Positions 9,462 through 17,785 of a stretch of DNA of 64,000 nt are shown one piece after another. The position numbers and the translations under genes were made by a program. Origin of the DNA: Aquabacter sp965279295 (lineage in GTDB: Bacteria > Pseudomonadota > Alphaproteobacteria > Rhizobiales > Xanthobacteraceae); the NCBI GenBank assembly GCA_965279295.1, contig CBDIHQ010000017.1. One strand, written 5' to 3'. The notes below the pieces were generated by a model, which was not told the origin of the DNA, did not search any database, and was given only the letters and a program-made list of their open reading frames with translations. Within the stretch, counting starts at the first letter, position 1. Every line of letters starts with the position of its first letter.

Positions 9462-10565
9462 TCAGCCGGCCTTCTTGACGATGAGGCCGAAGCAGGTGGA
9501 GGCGAAGCCGTCGACCATCAGCTTGATATGGTTGGACCCGGCCTTCCACGATTCCACCGTATCGGGCATATCCCCGGCGAACGGGGGAAGGTCGATGAAC
9601 TTGTCGAGCGGGCCATCCCCCACATCGAAATCCAGAGGGGCCACGGCGTGGCCTGCGGCGGTCAGGCGCTCAGTGAGTTCCATGAAGTGACGGCGCTGGA
9701 ACAGCACCGTCGGCCAGTTGTCGATGGTCGCGTCGTCGCGCAGGAAATTGAACTCGGTGGTGTGGACCGCGAGCCCGCCGGGCCGGACCGTCGCAAGCGA
9801 ATTCTCGATGAAGCGCAGGCCGTGGCCGATGCTGCCGAGATGTTCCAGCGCGCAGATCGACCAGCAGAAATCATAGCCGGCCAGGGTCTTGTCGATGGCG
9901 TTCATGTCGACGAACTTCAGGGCCACGTGGCGGTCGAAGGTCGCGCGGTCGACAATGTGGGCCATGTAGGCCTTGTCGAGGGTTGAGGTGTGCTGGGTGC
10001 TGCTGACCCAGCCGCGCTTGGCGGCTTCCGCAGGGTCGAGGTCGGTGACGGTGACGTCCACGCCCATCGCCGCCATCAGGCTCGGGAGGGGCTCCTCGCC
10101 GCAGCCGAAGCCCAGGCCGCGCGCGCCGGGTTTGAGAAGGCCGTGTTCGTGGAACGCCTGAAGGGCGTAACATAGCTCCCACACCTTGCGGTGATAGACC
10201 GGGGCGATACCGAGTTTGCCGCACCAATAGGCGACCCATTGGGATTCGAGGTCGCTCTGGGTCGAGGGCTTGGAGCGCAGCGCGGTGAGGCCGGGCTCAT
10301 CAGGCGCGACCCGGCGGCGCTCGTCGTAAAGGCGCCGGGCGAGGTCGTAGCCGAAGAACTTGAGGCTGAGCTTGATGCCCTCCAAGTCCTTGGCGATGCC
10401 CCAGAGCGCGTTGATGTTCGGGCTTCCGTCCCCCTTCACGAGTGCCAGGAGGCTCTGAAGCTTTTGCTCTGTCGAAGGCTCTTTCATGGCACCCCACGTT
10501 CCCCAATTCGCCATTTCATAGGCCTTCGAGACGAACGAACCGCCGAAATCAGTGCGGTGAGCCAT
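9462..10565 (-). CDS. Class I SAM-dependent methyltransferase
   Basis: 367 residues. The central part shows the SAM-binding loop GLGFGCGEEPLPSLMAAMG with VTDLDP (acidic end of strand 2) and CWSICALEHLGSIGHGLRF (post-II motif with the EHL typical of class I enzymes), then VRPGGLAVHTTEF. The N-terminal 110 residues form a predicted helical region of no known family. The acceptor substrate is unknown; the layout resembles methyltransferases found in polysaccharide or lipid loci, but no such locus surrounds it. The start is uncertain: ATGs at 10565, 10514 and 10487 are all possible, and none has a strong ribosome-binding site. Confidence 0.82.
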   Translation of the reverse strand: MAHRTDFGGSFVSKAYEMANWGTWGAMKEPSTEQKLQSLLALVKGDGSPNINALWGIAKDLEGIKLSLKFFGYDLARRLYDERRRVAPDEPGLTALRSKPSTQSDLESQWVAYWCGKLGIAPVYHRKVWELCYALQAFHEHGLLKPGARGLGFGCGEEPLPSLMAAMGVDVTVTDLDPAEAAKRGWVSSTQHTSTLDKAYMAHIVDRATFDRHVALKFVDMNAIDKTLAGYDFCWSICALEHLGSIGHGLRFIENSLATVRPGGLAVHTTEFNFLRDDATIDNWPTVLFQRRHFMELTERLTAAGHAVAPLDFDVGDGPLDKFIDLPPFAGDMPDTVESWKAGSNHIKLMVDGFASTCFGLIVKKAG

Positions 10566-10656
10566 ATCACATCCGCAAGCCTCCGCTCCATGGCGCCGGA
10601 ACGCTGCACGTCGTGCTGCCCCTTGAAGGGGAAGGTGTCGTTATGCGCGGTCACGT

Positions 10657-10682
10657 CCTCTCCCGCTTGCAAGCGGGAGAGG
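10657..10682. repeat. 26-bp perfect palindrome (dispersed GC-rich repeat family)
   Basis: Half-site cctctcccgcttg followed by its exact complement caagcgggagagg. The same core recurs at 28771-28893, in the 63.2-63.7 kb interval and, degraded, near 13.6 kb. It lies between the methyltransferase and the alpha/beta hydrolase on the same strand. Confidence 0.85.
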
Positions 10683-10696
10683 GAACGCGACTGACA

Positions 10697-11533
10697 TCAG
10701 CCCCGCGCAGCTGCATCTCGCGCCTGGGCGGCGAGGGTGGTGACCAGTGCGGACCGCGGATCCGCCATCTGCTCGACCACGGTGAAATGGTTCGCCCCCT
10801 CGATCGCGTGGTACGACGTTTCAACGCCCTTGGCGGCCCATGTCGCTGCAAGGTCATGGGCCTGGCGGCGCAGTTCCGCGCTTTCCTCTCCACCGACATA
10901 AGCCTCGAACACGCGATCCTTCGGCACATCCCAAAACACGGGCGACAGGCGCTCGGCTTCATCCTGGGACAGGCGCAGCTTGTCGTTCATGCTGGTCTGC
11001 ACCAGCGGCGCCACCTCATACACGCCTGATATCCCGACACCGGCGGTGACGATATCGTCCGGGCCGCGCACGTCGAGTTCGTGCCATCGGGTCGCGGTGA
11101 GGGCTGCTGCCAGATGGCCGCCGGCCGAATGCCCGGCCACGGCGACACGCCGATTGATGCGGTGGTAGAGGGTCACTGCTGCGCCGCGCACCTGGTTGAT
11201 GATGGTAGCGAGCGGCGCGTCCGGCGCGAGATCATAGCCGGCGAGGGCAACGGCGACGCCGTTTTCCAGCAGGCCTTGGGCGACGAACGATACGTCGCGC
11301 GGGTGGGAATATTGCCAATAGCCGCCGTGGATATAGAGCACCACCGGCGCGGTGCGGCTGGTGTCGGGCCAGAGAATATCCAGGATCAGGCGCGGGGTGG
11401 GGCCGTGCGGCACACCGAGATCGGCGGCGGCCGCCTGACCGCGCAGGGTCGCGGAGCGCGTCTTCCAATCCTCAAAAATCTCGCTCCATTCAGGCACACG
11501 GGCGCGATTGTTGTATTCACTTTCGTAATCCAA
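10697..11533 (-). CDS. Alpha/beta hydrolase (BD-FAE / arylformamidase-like)
   Basis: 278-residue esterase-type hydrolase. The oxyanion block HGGYWQ (about residue 69), nucleophile elbow GHSAGGH (about residue 135) and late ANHFTVVE histidine are all visible. The Y-N-N-R opening (YESEYNNRARVPEW) and HGGYW are typical of kynurenine formamidase-like proteins (KynB-type alpha/beta hydrolases), so aryl-formamide or small ester hydrolysis is plausible. No tryptophan-catabolism genes are adjacent. Cytosolic, no signal peptide. Followed on the same strand by a palindromic repeat. Confidence 0.88.
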   Translation of the reverse strand: MDYESEYNNRARVPEWSEIFEDWKTRSATLRGQAAAADLGVPHGPTPRLILDILWPDTSRTAPVVLYIHGGYWQYSHPRDVSFVAQGLLENGVAVALAGYDLAPDAPLATIINQVRGAAVTLYHRINRRVAVAGHSAGGHLAAALTATRWHELDVRGPDDIVTAGVGISGVYEVAPLVQTSMNDKLRLSQDEAERLSPVFWDVPKDRVFEAYVGGEESAELRRQAHDLAATWAAKGVETSYHAIEGANHFTVVEQMADPRSALVTTLAAQARDAAARG

Positions 11534-11604
11534 AGGGCGTCCTCCCCGGCCATCGGCCGTTCTGTCTTGCTAGGTGAAACGATGTGAGGGGGAGATCGGG
11601 TCCC

Positions 11605-12942
11605 CTAATCGTGGTCGCCGTGGGCGTTCCGGATGCGCCGGACCATCCACCAGACCATGAGCACGGCCACCGGCACCGCGAGCGCCGTGATGGCTCCGGG
11701 ATCGAGCGTGAAGCCCAGCCGCGCATCAAGCCCGCCCTGGTGGATGCCTTCCGCCGTCAGGTGCACGAGGCTGGCGACATAATAGCTGATGGCCGCGACG
11801 GAGAGCCCTTCAACCGTGCGCTGGAGGCGCAATTGCAGGCGGGTGCGCTCGTTCATGGAGGCGAGGAGGTCGCGGTTCTGCTGCTCCACCTCAACGTCGA
11901 CGCGGGTGCGCAGCAGGTCGGCGGCGCGGGCCAGCTTGGCGGAAATATTGGCTTGCCGCTCCTCCACCGTCGCGCAGGTGCGCATGGCGGGCGCCATGCG
12001 CCGGTCGAGGAATTGCTGCCAGGTGGGAAAGCCGGGCACCGGGTTCTCGCGGATGGTGGCGAGGCGCAGGCGGACGATTTCCTGGTAGGCCCGGCTGGCG
12101 CCGAAGCGGAACAGCGAGGCGGTGGCGCCGGCCTCCAGTTCCGCCGAGAGCCCCACCAGTTCGTCCAGCATGCGATTGTTGGCAGCGAGCCCTTCCGAGC
12201 GGCGCATGGCCCCCGTGAGCCGCGCCAACTGCCCCTCGATGCGGGCGATCTCGGGGGAGAGGCGCTGCGCCTCGGGCAGGCCGAGCAAGGCCAGCAGGCG
12301 ATAGGTCTCGGTTTCCAGCACCCGCTGCACAAGCGCCCCCGCGCCGTCCGCCCCCAGGCCCCGGTCGCGGATCAGGACCCGCACGAAGCCGGCCGGGTCC
12401 GCCTTAAAGTCGGTCGCGATCTCGCCGGCCCCGTCGTTCACGTCCGAACGGGCAAGGCTCGCGGGGTCGAACAGGGCATTGAGCTGGAAATCCTCGGCGG
12501 TATCCGCGACCAGATGCAGATCTACCGCCACCAGAAGCGGGCCGGGTTGTGGGATTTCCGCCAGAACCCCGGCAAGTGCGGAGCCCGGGGGAAAGAACGG
12601 CAGTTCGCCGGGGGCGGGCGCGGAGGCGGGGAAATCCCAGGTGTAGGTGATGAATTCTGCGTGACTTTCCCAGCGCAGCGTCGCCCCGCCCAACTCCACC
12701 CTGTGGTGCTTAGCGCCCGCCAGGGGCGGCGGCAGGCCGCGCTCGGTGCAGAATATGTCCATCTCGGCGCGGGCGGCCAGAGCCGCTGCCGGATCGCTGA
12801 GGAACGCCACATGCAGGAAGCGGCGGGGGGTTGTCGCGGGGAAGAAGGGGCGCGCGTGAAGCTCTGCCAGCACAGACGCGCGCAGCGGATGCGACGCCAG
12901 TGCCCGGCCTTCACCAATGCGGATATCCGCCCCTGCGTTCAT
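11605..12942 (-). CDS. DUF3422 family membrane protein
   Basis: 445 residues. The opening NAGADIRIGEGRALASHPLRASVLAELHARPF is close to the family's conserved H-P-L-R-x-x-L-x-x-E-x-H-A-R-P motif. The middle is a long helical region with probable coiled coil (about residues 230-370). Two hydrophobic segments lie close to the C-terminus (LSVAAISYYVASLVHL and ITALAVPVAVLMVWWMV), suggesting a cytoplasmic domain anchored by a C-terminal hairpin. The function of the family is unknown. Typical full length; start at ATG 12942. Confidence 0.9.
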   Translation of the reverse strand: MNAGADIRIGEGRALASHPLRASVLAELHARPFFPATTPRRFLHVAFLSDPAAALAARAEMDIFCTERGLPPPLAGAKHHRVELGGATLRWESHAEFITYTWDFPASAPAPGELPFFPPGSALAGVLAEIPQPGPLLVAVDLHLVADTAEDFQLNALFDPASLARSDVNDGAGEIATDFKADPAGFVRVLIRDRGLGADGAGALVQRVLETETYRLLALLGLPEAQRLSPEIARIEGQLARLTGAMRRSEGLAANNRMLDELVGLSAELEAGATASLFRFGASRAYQEIVRLRLATIRENPVPGFPTWQQFLDRRMAPAMRTCATVEERQANISAKLARAADLLRTRVDVEVEQQNRDLLASMNERTRLQLRLQRTVEGLSVAAISYYVASLVHLTAEGIHQGGLDARLGFTLDPGAITALAVPVAVLMVWWMVRRIRNAHGDHD

Positions 12943-13045
12943 GTCCCGCTCCCCGGTTGAACGGTGCTGACACGCACTGCGCCGGGTTTCAAGTGCTTAA
13001 GCGCGGGCGTCGGTGTAACGGTGCGGGAAGCGTCGGGCACAAACG

Positions 13046-13079
13046 CGATCACCCCCGCCGTTGCCGGCGGGGGTGATCG
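13046..13079 (-). terminator. 15-bp perfect hairpin, probable terminator
   Basis: Arms 13046-13060 (starting cgatcaccccc) and 13065-13079 are perfectly complementary around a TTGC loop. It lies 32 bp past the stop of the small exported protein, in its transcription direction; the following bases read cgtttgtg, a weak T-tract. It separates that gene from DUF3422. Confidence 0.7.
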
Positions 13080-13111
13080 ACGCGAGAATGTTTCTCAAAG
13101 ATATAAATGCG

Positions 13112-13450
13112 TCAGTTGCTGCTGCCGCGCACCGGAGCGCCGCTGGTCTGGGCGTTGCCGCCGTGCGGATCGGCCGGGGACATCGTGGTGCCGGGTTCCG
13201 CCGTGCGGGTGCTGCGGGCGCTGCCGGAGGTGCCGGTGTTCTGCGGAATGCCGAGCACGCCCTTCACGCCGCCAGCAACGCCGCCGCCGACAGCGCCCAC
13301 GGCACCGCCGACCGCACCGCCCACCGGACCGGCCACATCGTTACCCATCGCGGCGCCCTGCTGAGCGCCGCGAACCACGCCCTGCGCCGCGACGGGGGTG
13401 GTCGCGAGAGCGGCAACGCCAATCATGGCGGCAATAATCTTTGCCTTCAT
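13112..13450 (-). CDS. Small glycine/alanine-rich exported protein
   Basis: 112 residues with a strong signal peptide (MKAKIIAAMIGVAALATTPVAAQ, cleavage after AAQ; shown only to describe its extent, residues 1-23). The mature part holds a glycine-zipper-like run of GG-AV repeats (about residues 40-65: VGGAVGGAVGAVGGGVAGG), suggesting membrane insertion, and a polar tail rich in T, S and G. I recognise the type (small glycine-zipper periplasmic proteins of Hyphomicrobiales) but not a function. It is followed by a strong terminator hairpin, so it is monocistronic. Confidence 0.8.
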   Translation of the reverse strand: MKAKIIAAMIGVAALATTPVAAQGVVRGAQQGAAMGNDVAGPVGGAVGGAVGAVGGGVAGGVKGVLGIPQNTGTSGSARSTRTAEPGTTMSPADPHGGNAQTSGAPVRGSSN

Positions 13451-13781
13451 GGTTTAATCCTCCGTTTCTGGAGATAGCAACGGGCCAGGACGGCGAAGGT
13501 TCCGCATGGGTAATGCTGGGGAAACGAAAACTCTGTGCGAGACGAATGCTTCCGGCCTTCGGCGGGACCCGCGCGCGATGACGCGCTGCGCCCTCTCCCG
13601 CTTGCCGTGTCTCTCCGAAAGGGGATCGGGCTATTTCTCCGGGAACAGCGCAATGCCCCCTCGGAGAGGTGACACCCGCCCAACCCTTTCCCCTGATGAA
13701 TTGGCCGGCACGCGGGGGCGTGACCGCACGCCTCCGGCGCGGCCTCTCCCCGCCGCCCGAAAGATCGTCTAGAACGCCTCC
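13451..13781. other. Gene-free interval upstream of ccmC with degraded palindromic repeat
   Basis: No supported gene. From about 13590 to 13690 it contains CCTCTCCCGCTTG-like and CGGAGAGGTGA-like fragments resembling the dispersed GC-rich palindrome family, but with broken symmetry. It must also hold the divergent promoters of the small exported protein and ccmC, which I cannot assign precisely. Confidence 0.55.
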
Positions 13782-14513
13782 ATGGCCTTTCTCGACCTTG
13801 CCAATCCAACGCGGTTTCTCGCCTGGTCCGCCCGCATCCTGCCATGGCTGGCGGGCGCGGCGGTCGTGCTGCTGGCGCTCGGCCTCGGCCTCGCCTTCCT
13901 GGCGCCGGGAGACTACCAGCAGGGCGAGACTGTGAAGATCATGTACATCCACGTCCCGTTCGCGTGGCTTGCCATGTTCGGCTATTCGCTGATGGCGGTG
14001 TCCGCACTGGGTGTCCTGGTGTGGCGCCATCCCCTGGCGGACGTGGCGCATAAGGCGGCGGCGCCGATCGGCGCCACCTTCACCTTTCTCTGCCTCGTCA
14101 CCGGCTCGCTGTGGGGACGGCCCATGTGGGGCACCTATTGGGTGTGGGACGCACGCCTCACCTCGGTTCTCGTGCTGCTGCTGCTGTATCTCGGCCTGAT
14201 CGCACTGCGCTCGGCGGTGGACGATCCCAGCCGCGCGGGGCGGGCGGCGGCGGTGCTCACCTTGGTGGGCGTGGTGAACCTGCCGATCGTGAAATTCTCG
14301 GTGGACTGGTGGAATACGCTGCACCAGCCGGCCTCGGTGTTCCGCATGGATGGGCCGACCATCCATGCCTCGCTGCTCTACCCGCTGCTGATCTGCGCGC
14401 TGGGCTTCACCTTCCTGTTCCTGACGCTGCATATGTACGCCATGCGCACGGAAATCCTGCGCCGGCGTGTCGAGGCGCTGGAAGCGCGGGCGGCGGCGGA
14501 GGTCACGGCGTGA
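13782..14513 (+). CDS. ccmC: Haem exporter/chaperone permease CcmC (cytochrome c maturation)
   Basis: 243-residue inner-membrane protein with six transmembrane helices that presents haem to CcmE on the periplasmic side in System I cytochrome c biogenesis. The tryptophan-rich haem-handling motif WGTYWVWDARLTS is present around residue 118, and the conserved external histidines appear as YIHVPFAW (about residue 60) and TLHQPAS (about residue 185). Normal length. Start codon overlaps nothing; its stop overlaps ccmD (TGATG). ccmA and ccmB are not immediately upstream, although they must exist elsewhere if the pathway is complete. Confidence 0.96.
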   Translation: MAFLDLANPTRFLAWSARILPWLAGAAVVLLALGLGLAFLAPGDYQQGETVKIMYIHVPFAWLAMFGYSLMAVSALGVLVWRHPLADVAHKAAAPIGATFTFLCLVTGSLWGRPMWGTYWVWDARLTSVLVLLLLYLGLIALRSAVDDPSRAGRAAAVLTLVGVVNLPIVKFSVDWWNTLHQPASVFRMDGPTIHASLLYPLLICALGFTFLFLTLHMYAMRTEILRRRVEALEARAAAEVTA

Positions 14514-14674
14514 TGAGCCATCTGGCCTTCATCGCCGCAGCCTATGGCGTCGCCACCGTTGGGCTTGCGGCTCTGACCATTCATCTGGTGCTTGATAACC
14601 GCGCCCAGCGGCGGGCGCTGGCGGAGCTTGAGGCGCGCGGCGTGCGCCGCCGCTCGGATCGGCCCCGTCTATGA
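14513..14674 (+). CDS. ccmD: Haem exporter protein CcmD
   Basis: 53-residue single-pass membrane protein stabilising the CcmABC-CcmE complex. It begins MSHLAFIAAAYGVATVGLAAL, giving one transmembrane helix (residues 3-27) followed by a basic helical tail rich in R and A (NRAQRRALAELEARG), exactly the CcmD layout. Its ATG overlaps the ccmC stop and its TGA overlaps the ccmG start (ATGA), so the three genes are translationally coupled. Confidence 0.92.
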   Translation: MSHLAFIAAAYGVATVGLAALTIHLVLDNRAQRRALAELEARGVRRRSDRPRL

Positions 14675-15270
14675 CCGGCCAGACCGAGGCGGGGGGACGC
14701 CGCCGCTTTCCGCTGCTGCTGACGATCCCGGCGATCTTGTTCGTGGCTTTAGCGGGCCTGTTTCTGGTGCGGCTGTTCGCGGGCGATCCGTCCCGGATTC
14801 CCTCCGCCCTGATCGGCCGCCCGGCACCCACGGCGAGCCTGCCGCCCTTGCCGGGGCTGGTCCGCGATGGGGTGGCCTTGCCGGGCCTCTCGGCCTCCAC
14901 CTTCGCCGGCAAGGTGACATTGGTGAATGTGTGGGCCTCCTGGTGCGCCCCCTGCCGGGAGGAGCACCCCCTGCTGATGGCGCTGTCGCGCCATCCGAAT
15001 CTGCAAATGGTCGGCATCAACTACAAGGATGCGCCGGACAATGCGCGGCGCTTCCTCGGCCAATACGGCCTGCCCTTTTCGGCCGTTGGGGTCGACCCCA
15101 ACGGGCGGGCGGCCATCGACTGGGGCGTCTATGGCGTGCCCGAAAGCTTCCTGGTGGGGCCGGACGGGGCGATCGCCTACAAATTCGTCGGCCCGCTCAA
15201 TGAGGCGACGGTGAAGGACGTTCTGCTGCCCCTCGTGACGAAACTCAGCGCGGCGCCTCCGGCGCGGTAG
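14671..15270 (+). CDS. ccmG: Thiol:disulfide interchange protein CcmG/DsbE
   Basis: 199-residue membrane-anchored thioredoxin-like protein that reduces apocytochrome c cysteines in the periplasm. N-terminal anchor at about residues 15-33 (hydrophobic LLLTIPAILFVALAGLFLV). The active site is WASWCAPCREEHP around residue 90, followed by the CcmG-typical GINYKD and a GVYGVPESFLVGPDG cis-Pro loop. Overlaps ccmD by 4 bp at its start; its last 26 bp overlap the end of the convergent yciB gene, so the two stops are interleaved. Confidence 0.96.
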   Translation: MTGQTEAGGRRRFPLLLTIPAILFVALAGLFLVRLFAGDPSRIPSALIGRPAPTASLPPLPGLVRDGVALPGLSASTFAGKVTLVNVWASWCAPCREEHPLLMALSRHPNLQMVGINYKDAPDNARRFLGQYGLPFSAVGVDPNGRAAIDWGVYGVPESFLVGPDGAIAYKFVGPLNEATVKDVLLPLVTKLSAAPPAR

Positions 15271-15859
15271 TCGGCGCATCGGCCTCCGGCGCCTTGAGTT
15301 CGTGACGGGTCATAAGCGGGGCCTGGGCGAAGGCGAACACCACCGTGAGCGGCAGGTAGCCGAAGGTCTTGAAGCTGACCCAGGTATCGGTGGAGAAATT
15401 GCGCCACACGATCTCGTTCACCACCGCCATGATCAGGAAGAACACGCCCCAGCGCAGCGTCAACTGGCGCCAGCCGGTTTCGGTCAGGCTCACCATGCCG
15501 TCGAACACGTAAGGAAGCAGCGGCTTCTTGAAGACCAGGCCGCCGAGCAGGGCAATCCCGAACAGGGCGTTCACCAAAGTGGGCTTCATCTTGATGAAAT
15601 GGTCATCCTGGAGCACCAAAGTCAGCGTGCCGAACACCATAACCACAAGCGCCGAGATCAGCGGCATGACGGCAATGCGCCGCGCCAGAACCCACATGGC
15701 GCCCAGCGCCAGGACGGTCGCGACCATGAAGGCGCCTGTGGCGACATAGATGCCACCGTAAGAATTGCCGATGAAGAACAGGACCAAAGGTCCGAGTTCC
15801 AAGGCGATCTTGAGGCCGGGGCTCATCTTGCGGCGGGCGGGCGATGCGGTGTCGGTCAT
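15245..15859 (-). CDS. yciB: Inner membrane-spanning protein YciB (septation protein A)
   Basis: 204-residue polytopic membrane protein of the YciB/IspZ/Septation protein A family, linked to cell-envelope integrity and division. The family features GPLVLFFIGNSYGGIYVATG, LTLVLQDDHFIKMKPTLVNALFG and RWGVFFLIMAVVNEIVWRNFSTDTWVSFK (shown in fragments of the conserved core) are evident, with five or six helices. The C-terminal 20 residues (A/P/E-rich) are variable and overlap ccmG in antisense by 26 bp. Start at ATG 15859. Confidence 0.95.
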   Translation of the reverse strand: MTDTASPARRKMSPGLKIALELGPLVLFFIGNSYGGIYVATGAFMVATVLALGAMWVLARRIAVMPLISALVVMVFGTLTLVLQDDHFIKMKPTLVNALFGIALLGGLVFKKPLLPYVFDGMVSLTETGWRQLTLRWGVFFLIMAVVNEIVWRNFSTDTWVSFKTFGYLPLTVVFAFAQAPLMTRHELKAPEADAPTTAPEAPR

Positions 15860-15925
15860 GAAATCCTCTTGATGCCCCTTCTGCCGGCCCCGCGCGGCGG
15901 GATCAAGGCGTTTCGCTTCTGCGGG

Positions 15926-16606
15926 TCAGCGCGCGAGCCCGAGGCACGCGACGATATCCGGCCCCTCGGAGACGGTGCGCGTCTCCAGCCGCCCGGCGAG
16001 ACGCCGCAGTCCTGGGCCTGGCTTGCCGGCATCGCGGGTGTGGGGGTTGGGCAGCATCACCGCCAGCAGCGCGGCCTGGGAGGCGTTGACTGCGCGCGCC
16101 GGGATGCGGAACGCGCGCTGCGCGCCGGCCTCGACCCCGAACTCCCCGTCCGGCCCCCACTCGGCGATGTTCAGGTAGATTTCCAGCAGCCGGCGCTTGC
16201 TGAGCACCAGATCGAGCCAGAGGGCCAGCGGCAGTTCCAGGCCCTTGCGGATGAACGAGCGGCTGTTCCACAGGAACAGGTTCTTGGCGAGTTGCATGGG
16301 GATGGTGGAGGCGCCGCGCGCCTCGCCGATCTCGTCGTCCGCCCGGTCGATAGCGGCCTGGATTTCGGAGAGGTCCACGCCCCAATGGGTGCAATAGCTG
16401 GCATCCTCCGAGGCGACGACGGTGCGCACCAGCACCGGCGACATCTGCGAGATGGGCGTCCACACCCGCTCCACGCGCTCGCCCGTGACCCAGCGCCAGA
16501 GCATCAGGGTCGAGACCGGATTGACGATGCTGTAGAGCACCGAGAGCGCGAACGGGATCGCTGCAATGAGAACCAGCGCCAGGACAATGATCTTCAGACG
16601 CCGCAT
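15926..16606 (-). CDS. mtgA: Monofunctional biosynthetic peptidoglycan transglycosylase
   Basis: 226-residue GT51 glycosyltransferase that polymerises lipid II into glycan strands at the periplasmic face. One N-terminal membrane anchor (residues 5-28). The catalytic Glu is in the VASEDASYCTHWGVD motif (E67), followed by GASTIPMQLAKNLFLWNSRS and RKGLELPLALWLDLVLSKRRLLEIYLN (conserved GT51 motifs 2-4). No transpeptidase domain. The open frame continues to 16768 but crosses a tandem repeat; the ATG at 16606 gives the usual family length and N-terminus (MRRLKIIVLAL). Confidence 0.95.
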   Translation of the reverse strand: MRRLKIIVLALVLIAAIPFALSVLYSIVNPVSTLMLWRWVTGERVERVWTPISQMSPVLVRTVVASEDASYCTHWGVDLSEIQAAIDRADDEIGEARGASTIPMQLAKNLFLWNSRSFIRKGLELPLALWLDLVLSKRRLLEIYLNIAEWGPDGEFGVEAGAQRAFRIPARAVNASQAALLAVMLPNPHTRDAGKPGPGLRRLAGRLETRTVSEGPDIVACLGLAR

Positions 16607-16653
16607 CCCCACACCCCGATCGTTTTCGGCATCAACGGCCCAGCCGAAGCTGT

Positions 16654-16690
16654 GGTTCCAAGAAGCGGTTCCAAGAAGCGGTTCCAAGAG
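16654..16690. repeat. 13-bp tandem repeat, about 2.8 copies
   Basis: Unit ggttccaagaagc occurs twice in full (16654-16666 and 16667-16679) and once partially (16680-16690), in the short spacer between divergent mtgA and the polyprenyl synthetase gene. Confidence 0.85.
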
Positions 16691-16778
16691 CCGCCCTGCG
16701 TGTTTGACGGCAAGTGCTTGACCGGGGCGCCCCATTGAGGCACCGGAGCGGGCAAGGTCAATCTCCAATGGCAGCTCC

Positions 16779-17708
16779 GTGACCGAGGCTCTGTTTCACA
16801 CCCGCCTGAAGGCCGCCGCCGACCTCACCGAGGTCCGGCTCGAGCGCGCGCTCGGCGCTCTGCCGCTGGCCGGCGAGCGGCTGCGGCCGGATCTGCTTTT
16901 GGTCGCCATGCGCCATGGCAGCCTGGACGGCGGCAAGCGGCTGCGGCCCTTCCTGGTGCTGGAAAGCGCGGCGCTGTTCGGCGTTGCTCCGGAAGCCGCC
17001 ATCACGGCGGCAGCGGCCATCGAATGCGTGCACTGCTATTCGCTGATCCACGATGACCTCCCCGCCATGGATAACGACCTGCTGCGGCGCGGCCGCCCCA
17101 CAGTCCATGCCGCGTTCGGCGAGGCGGCGGCGATCCTCGCCGGCGACGCGCTGCTCACGCTGGCCTTCGATCTGCTCGCGGCCGAGGACGCGCACCCCGA
17201 CCCGGCGGTGCGCATCGCCATGGTGCGCGTGCTGGCGCGGGCGTCGGGCGTCGGCGGCATGGTGGGCGGGCAGATGCTGGATCTCGCCGCCGAGGGGCGT
17301 TTCGCGGGCGGCACCCCGCTGACGCTCGCCTTGGCGGAAATCCGCGATCTCCAGGCGATGAAGACCGGCGCGCTGCTCGCCGCCGCCGTGGACATGGGGG
17401 CACTGCTCGGCGCCGCCAGCGAGGCCCAGCGGGAGGCGCTGGCGGCGTATGGACGGGCTCTGGGCGCCGCATTCCAGATCGCCGACGACATTCTCGACCT
17501 GGAGGGGACGCAGGAGACGGTGGGCAAAGCAGTGGGCAAGGATGCGGAGGCCGGAAAGGCAACCGTGGTCGCGGCCCTCGGCCGGGACGCCGCCGGCACG
17601 CTTCTGGGGACCCTGGTGAGCGCGGCTGAAACCGCTCTCGCGCCGTTCGCTCCACGCGGCGCCATCCTGACCCAGGCCGCCCATTTCGTCGCCGACCGGA
17701 AAAGCTGA
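16779..17708 (+). CDS. ispA: Polyprenyl synthetase (farnesyl/geranylgeranyl diphosphate synthase)
   Basis: 309-residue short-chain trans-prenyltransferase condensing IPP with allylic diphosphates for quinone, hopanoid and undecaprenyl precursors. First Asp-rich motif DDLPAMD at residues 92-98 (the bacterial DDx4D form), preceded by GGKRLRP; second motif FQIADDILD near residue 235; also MVGGQMLDL. The start is GTG at 16779 after a weak GCAGCTCC context; an ATG at 16769 is out of frame. Chain length (FPP versus GGPP) is not decided by the sequence alone, so the gene symbol is tentative. Confidence 0.9.
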   Translation: MTEALFHTRLKAAADLTEVRLERALGALPLAGERLRPDLLLVAMRHGSLDGGKRLRPFLVLESAALFGVAPEAAITAAAAIECVHCYSLIHDDLPAMDNDLLRRGRPTVHAAFGEAAAILAGDALLTLAFDLLAAEDAHPDPAVRIAMVRVLARASGVGGMVGGQMLDLAAEGRFAGGTPLTLALAEIRDLQAMKTGALLAAAVDMGALLGAASEAQREALAAYGRALGAAFQIADDILDLEGTQETVGKAVGKDAEAGKATVVAALGRDAAGTLLGTLVSAAETALAPFAPRGAILTQAAHFVADRKS

Positions 17709-17785
17709 GACTGGCTCTCCCGTCGATGCTGTTCGATGCTGTCCCCTTCGCCCTTCACCGCCACCCGTGATAGCCTCGCCGCGCT

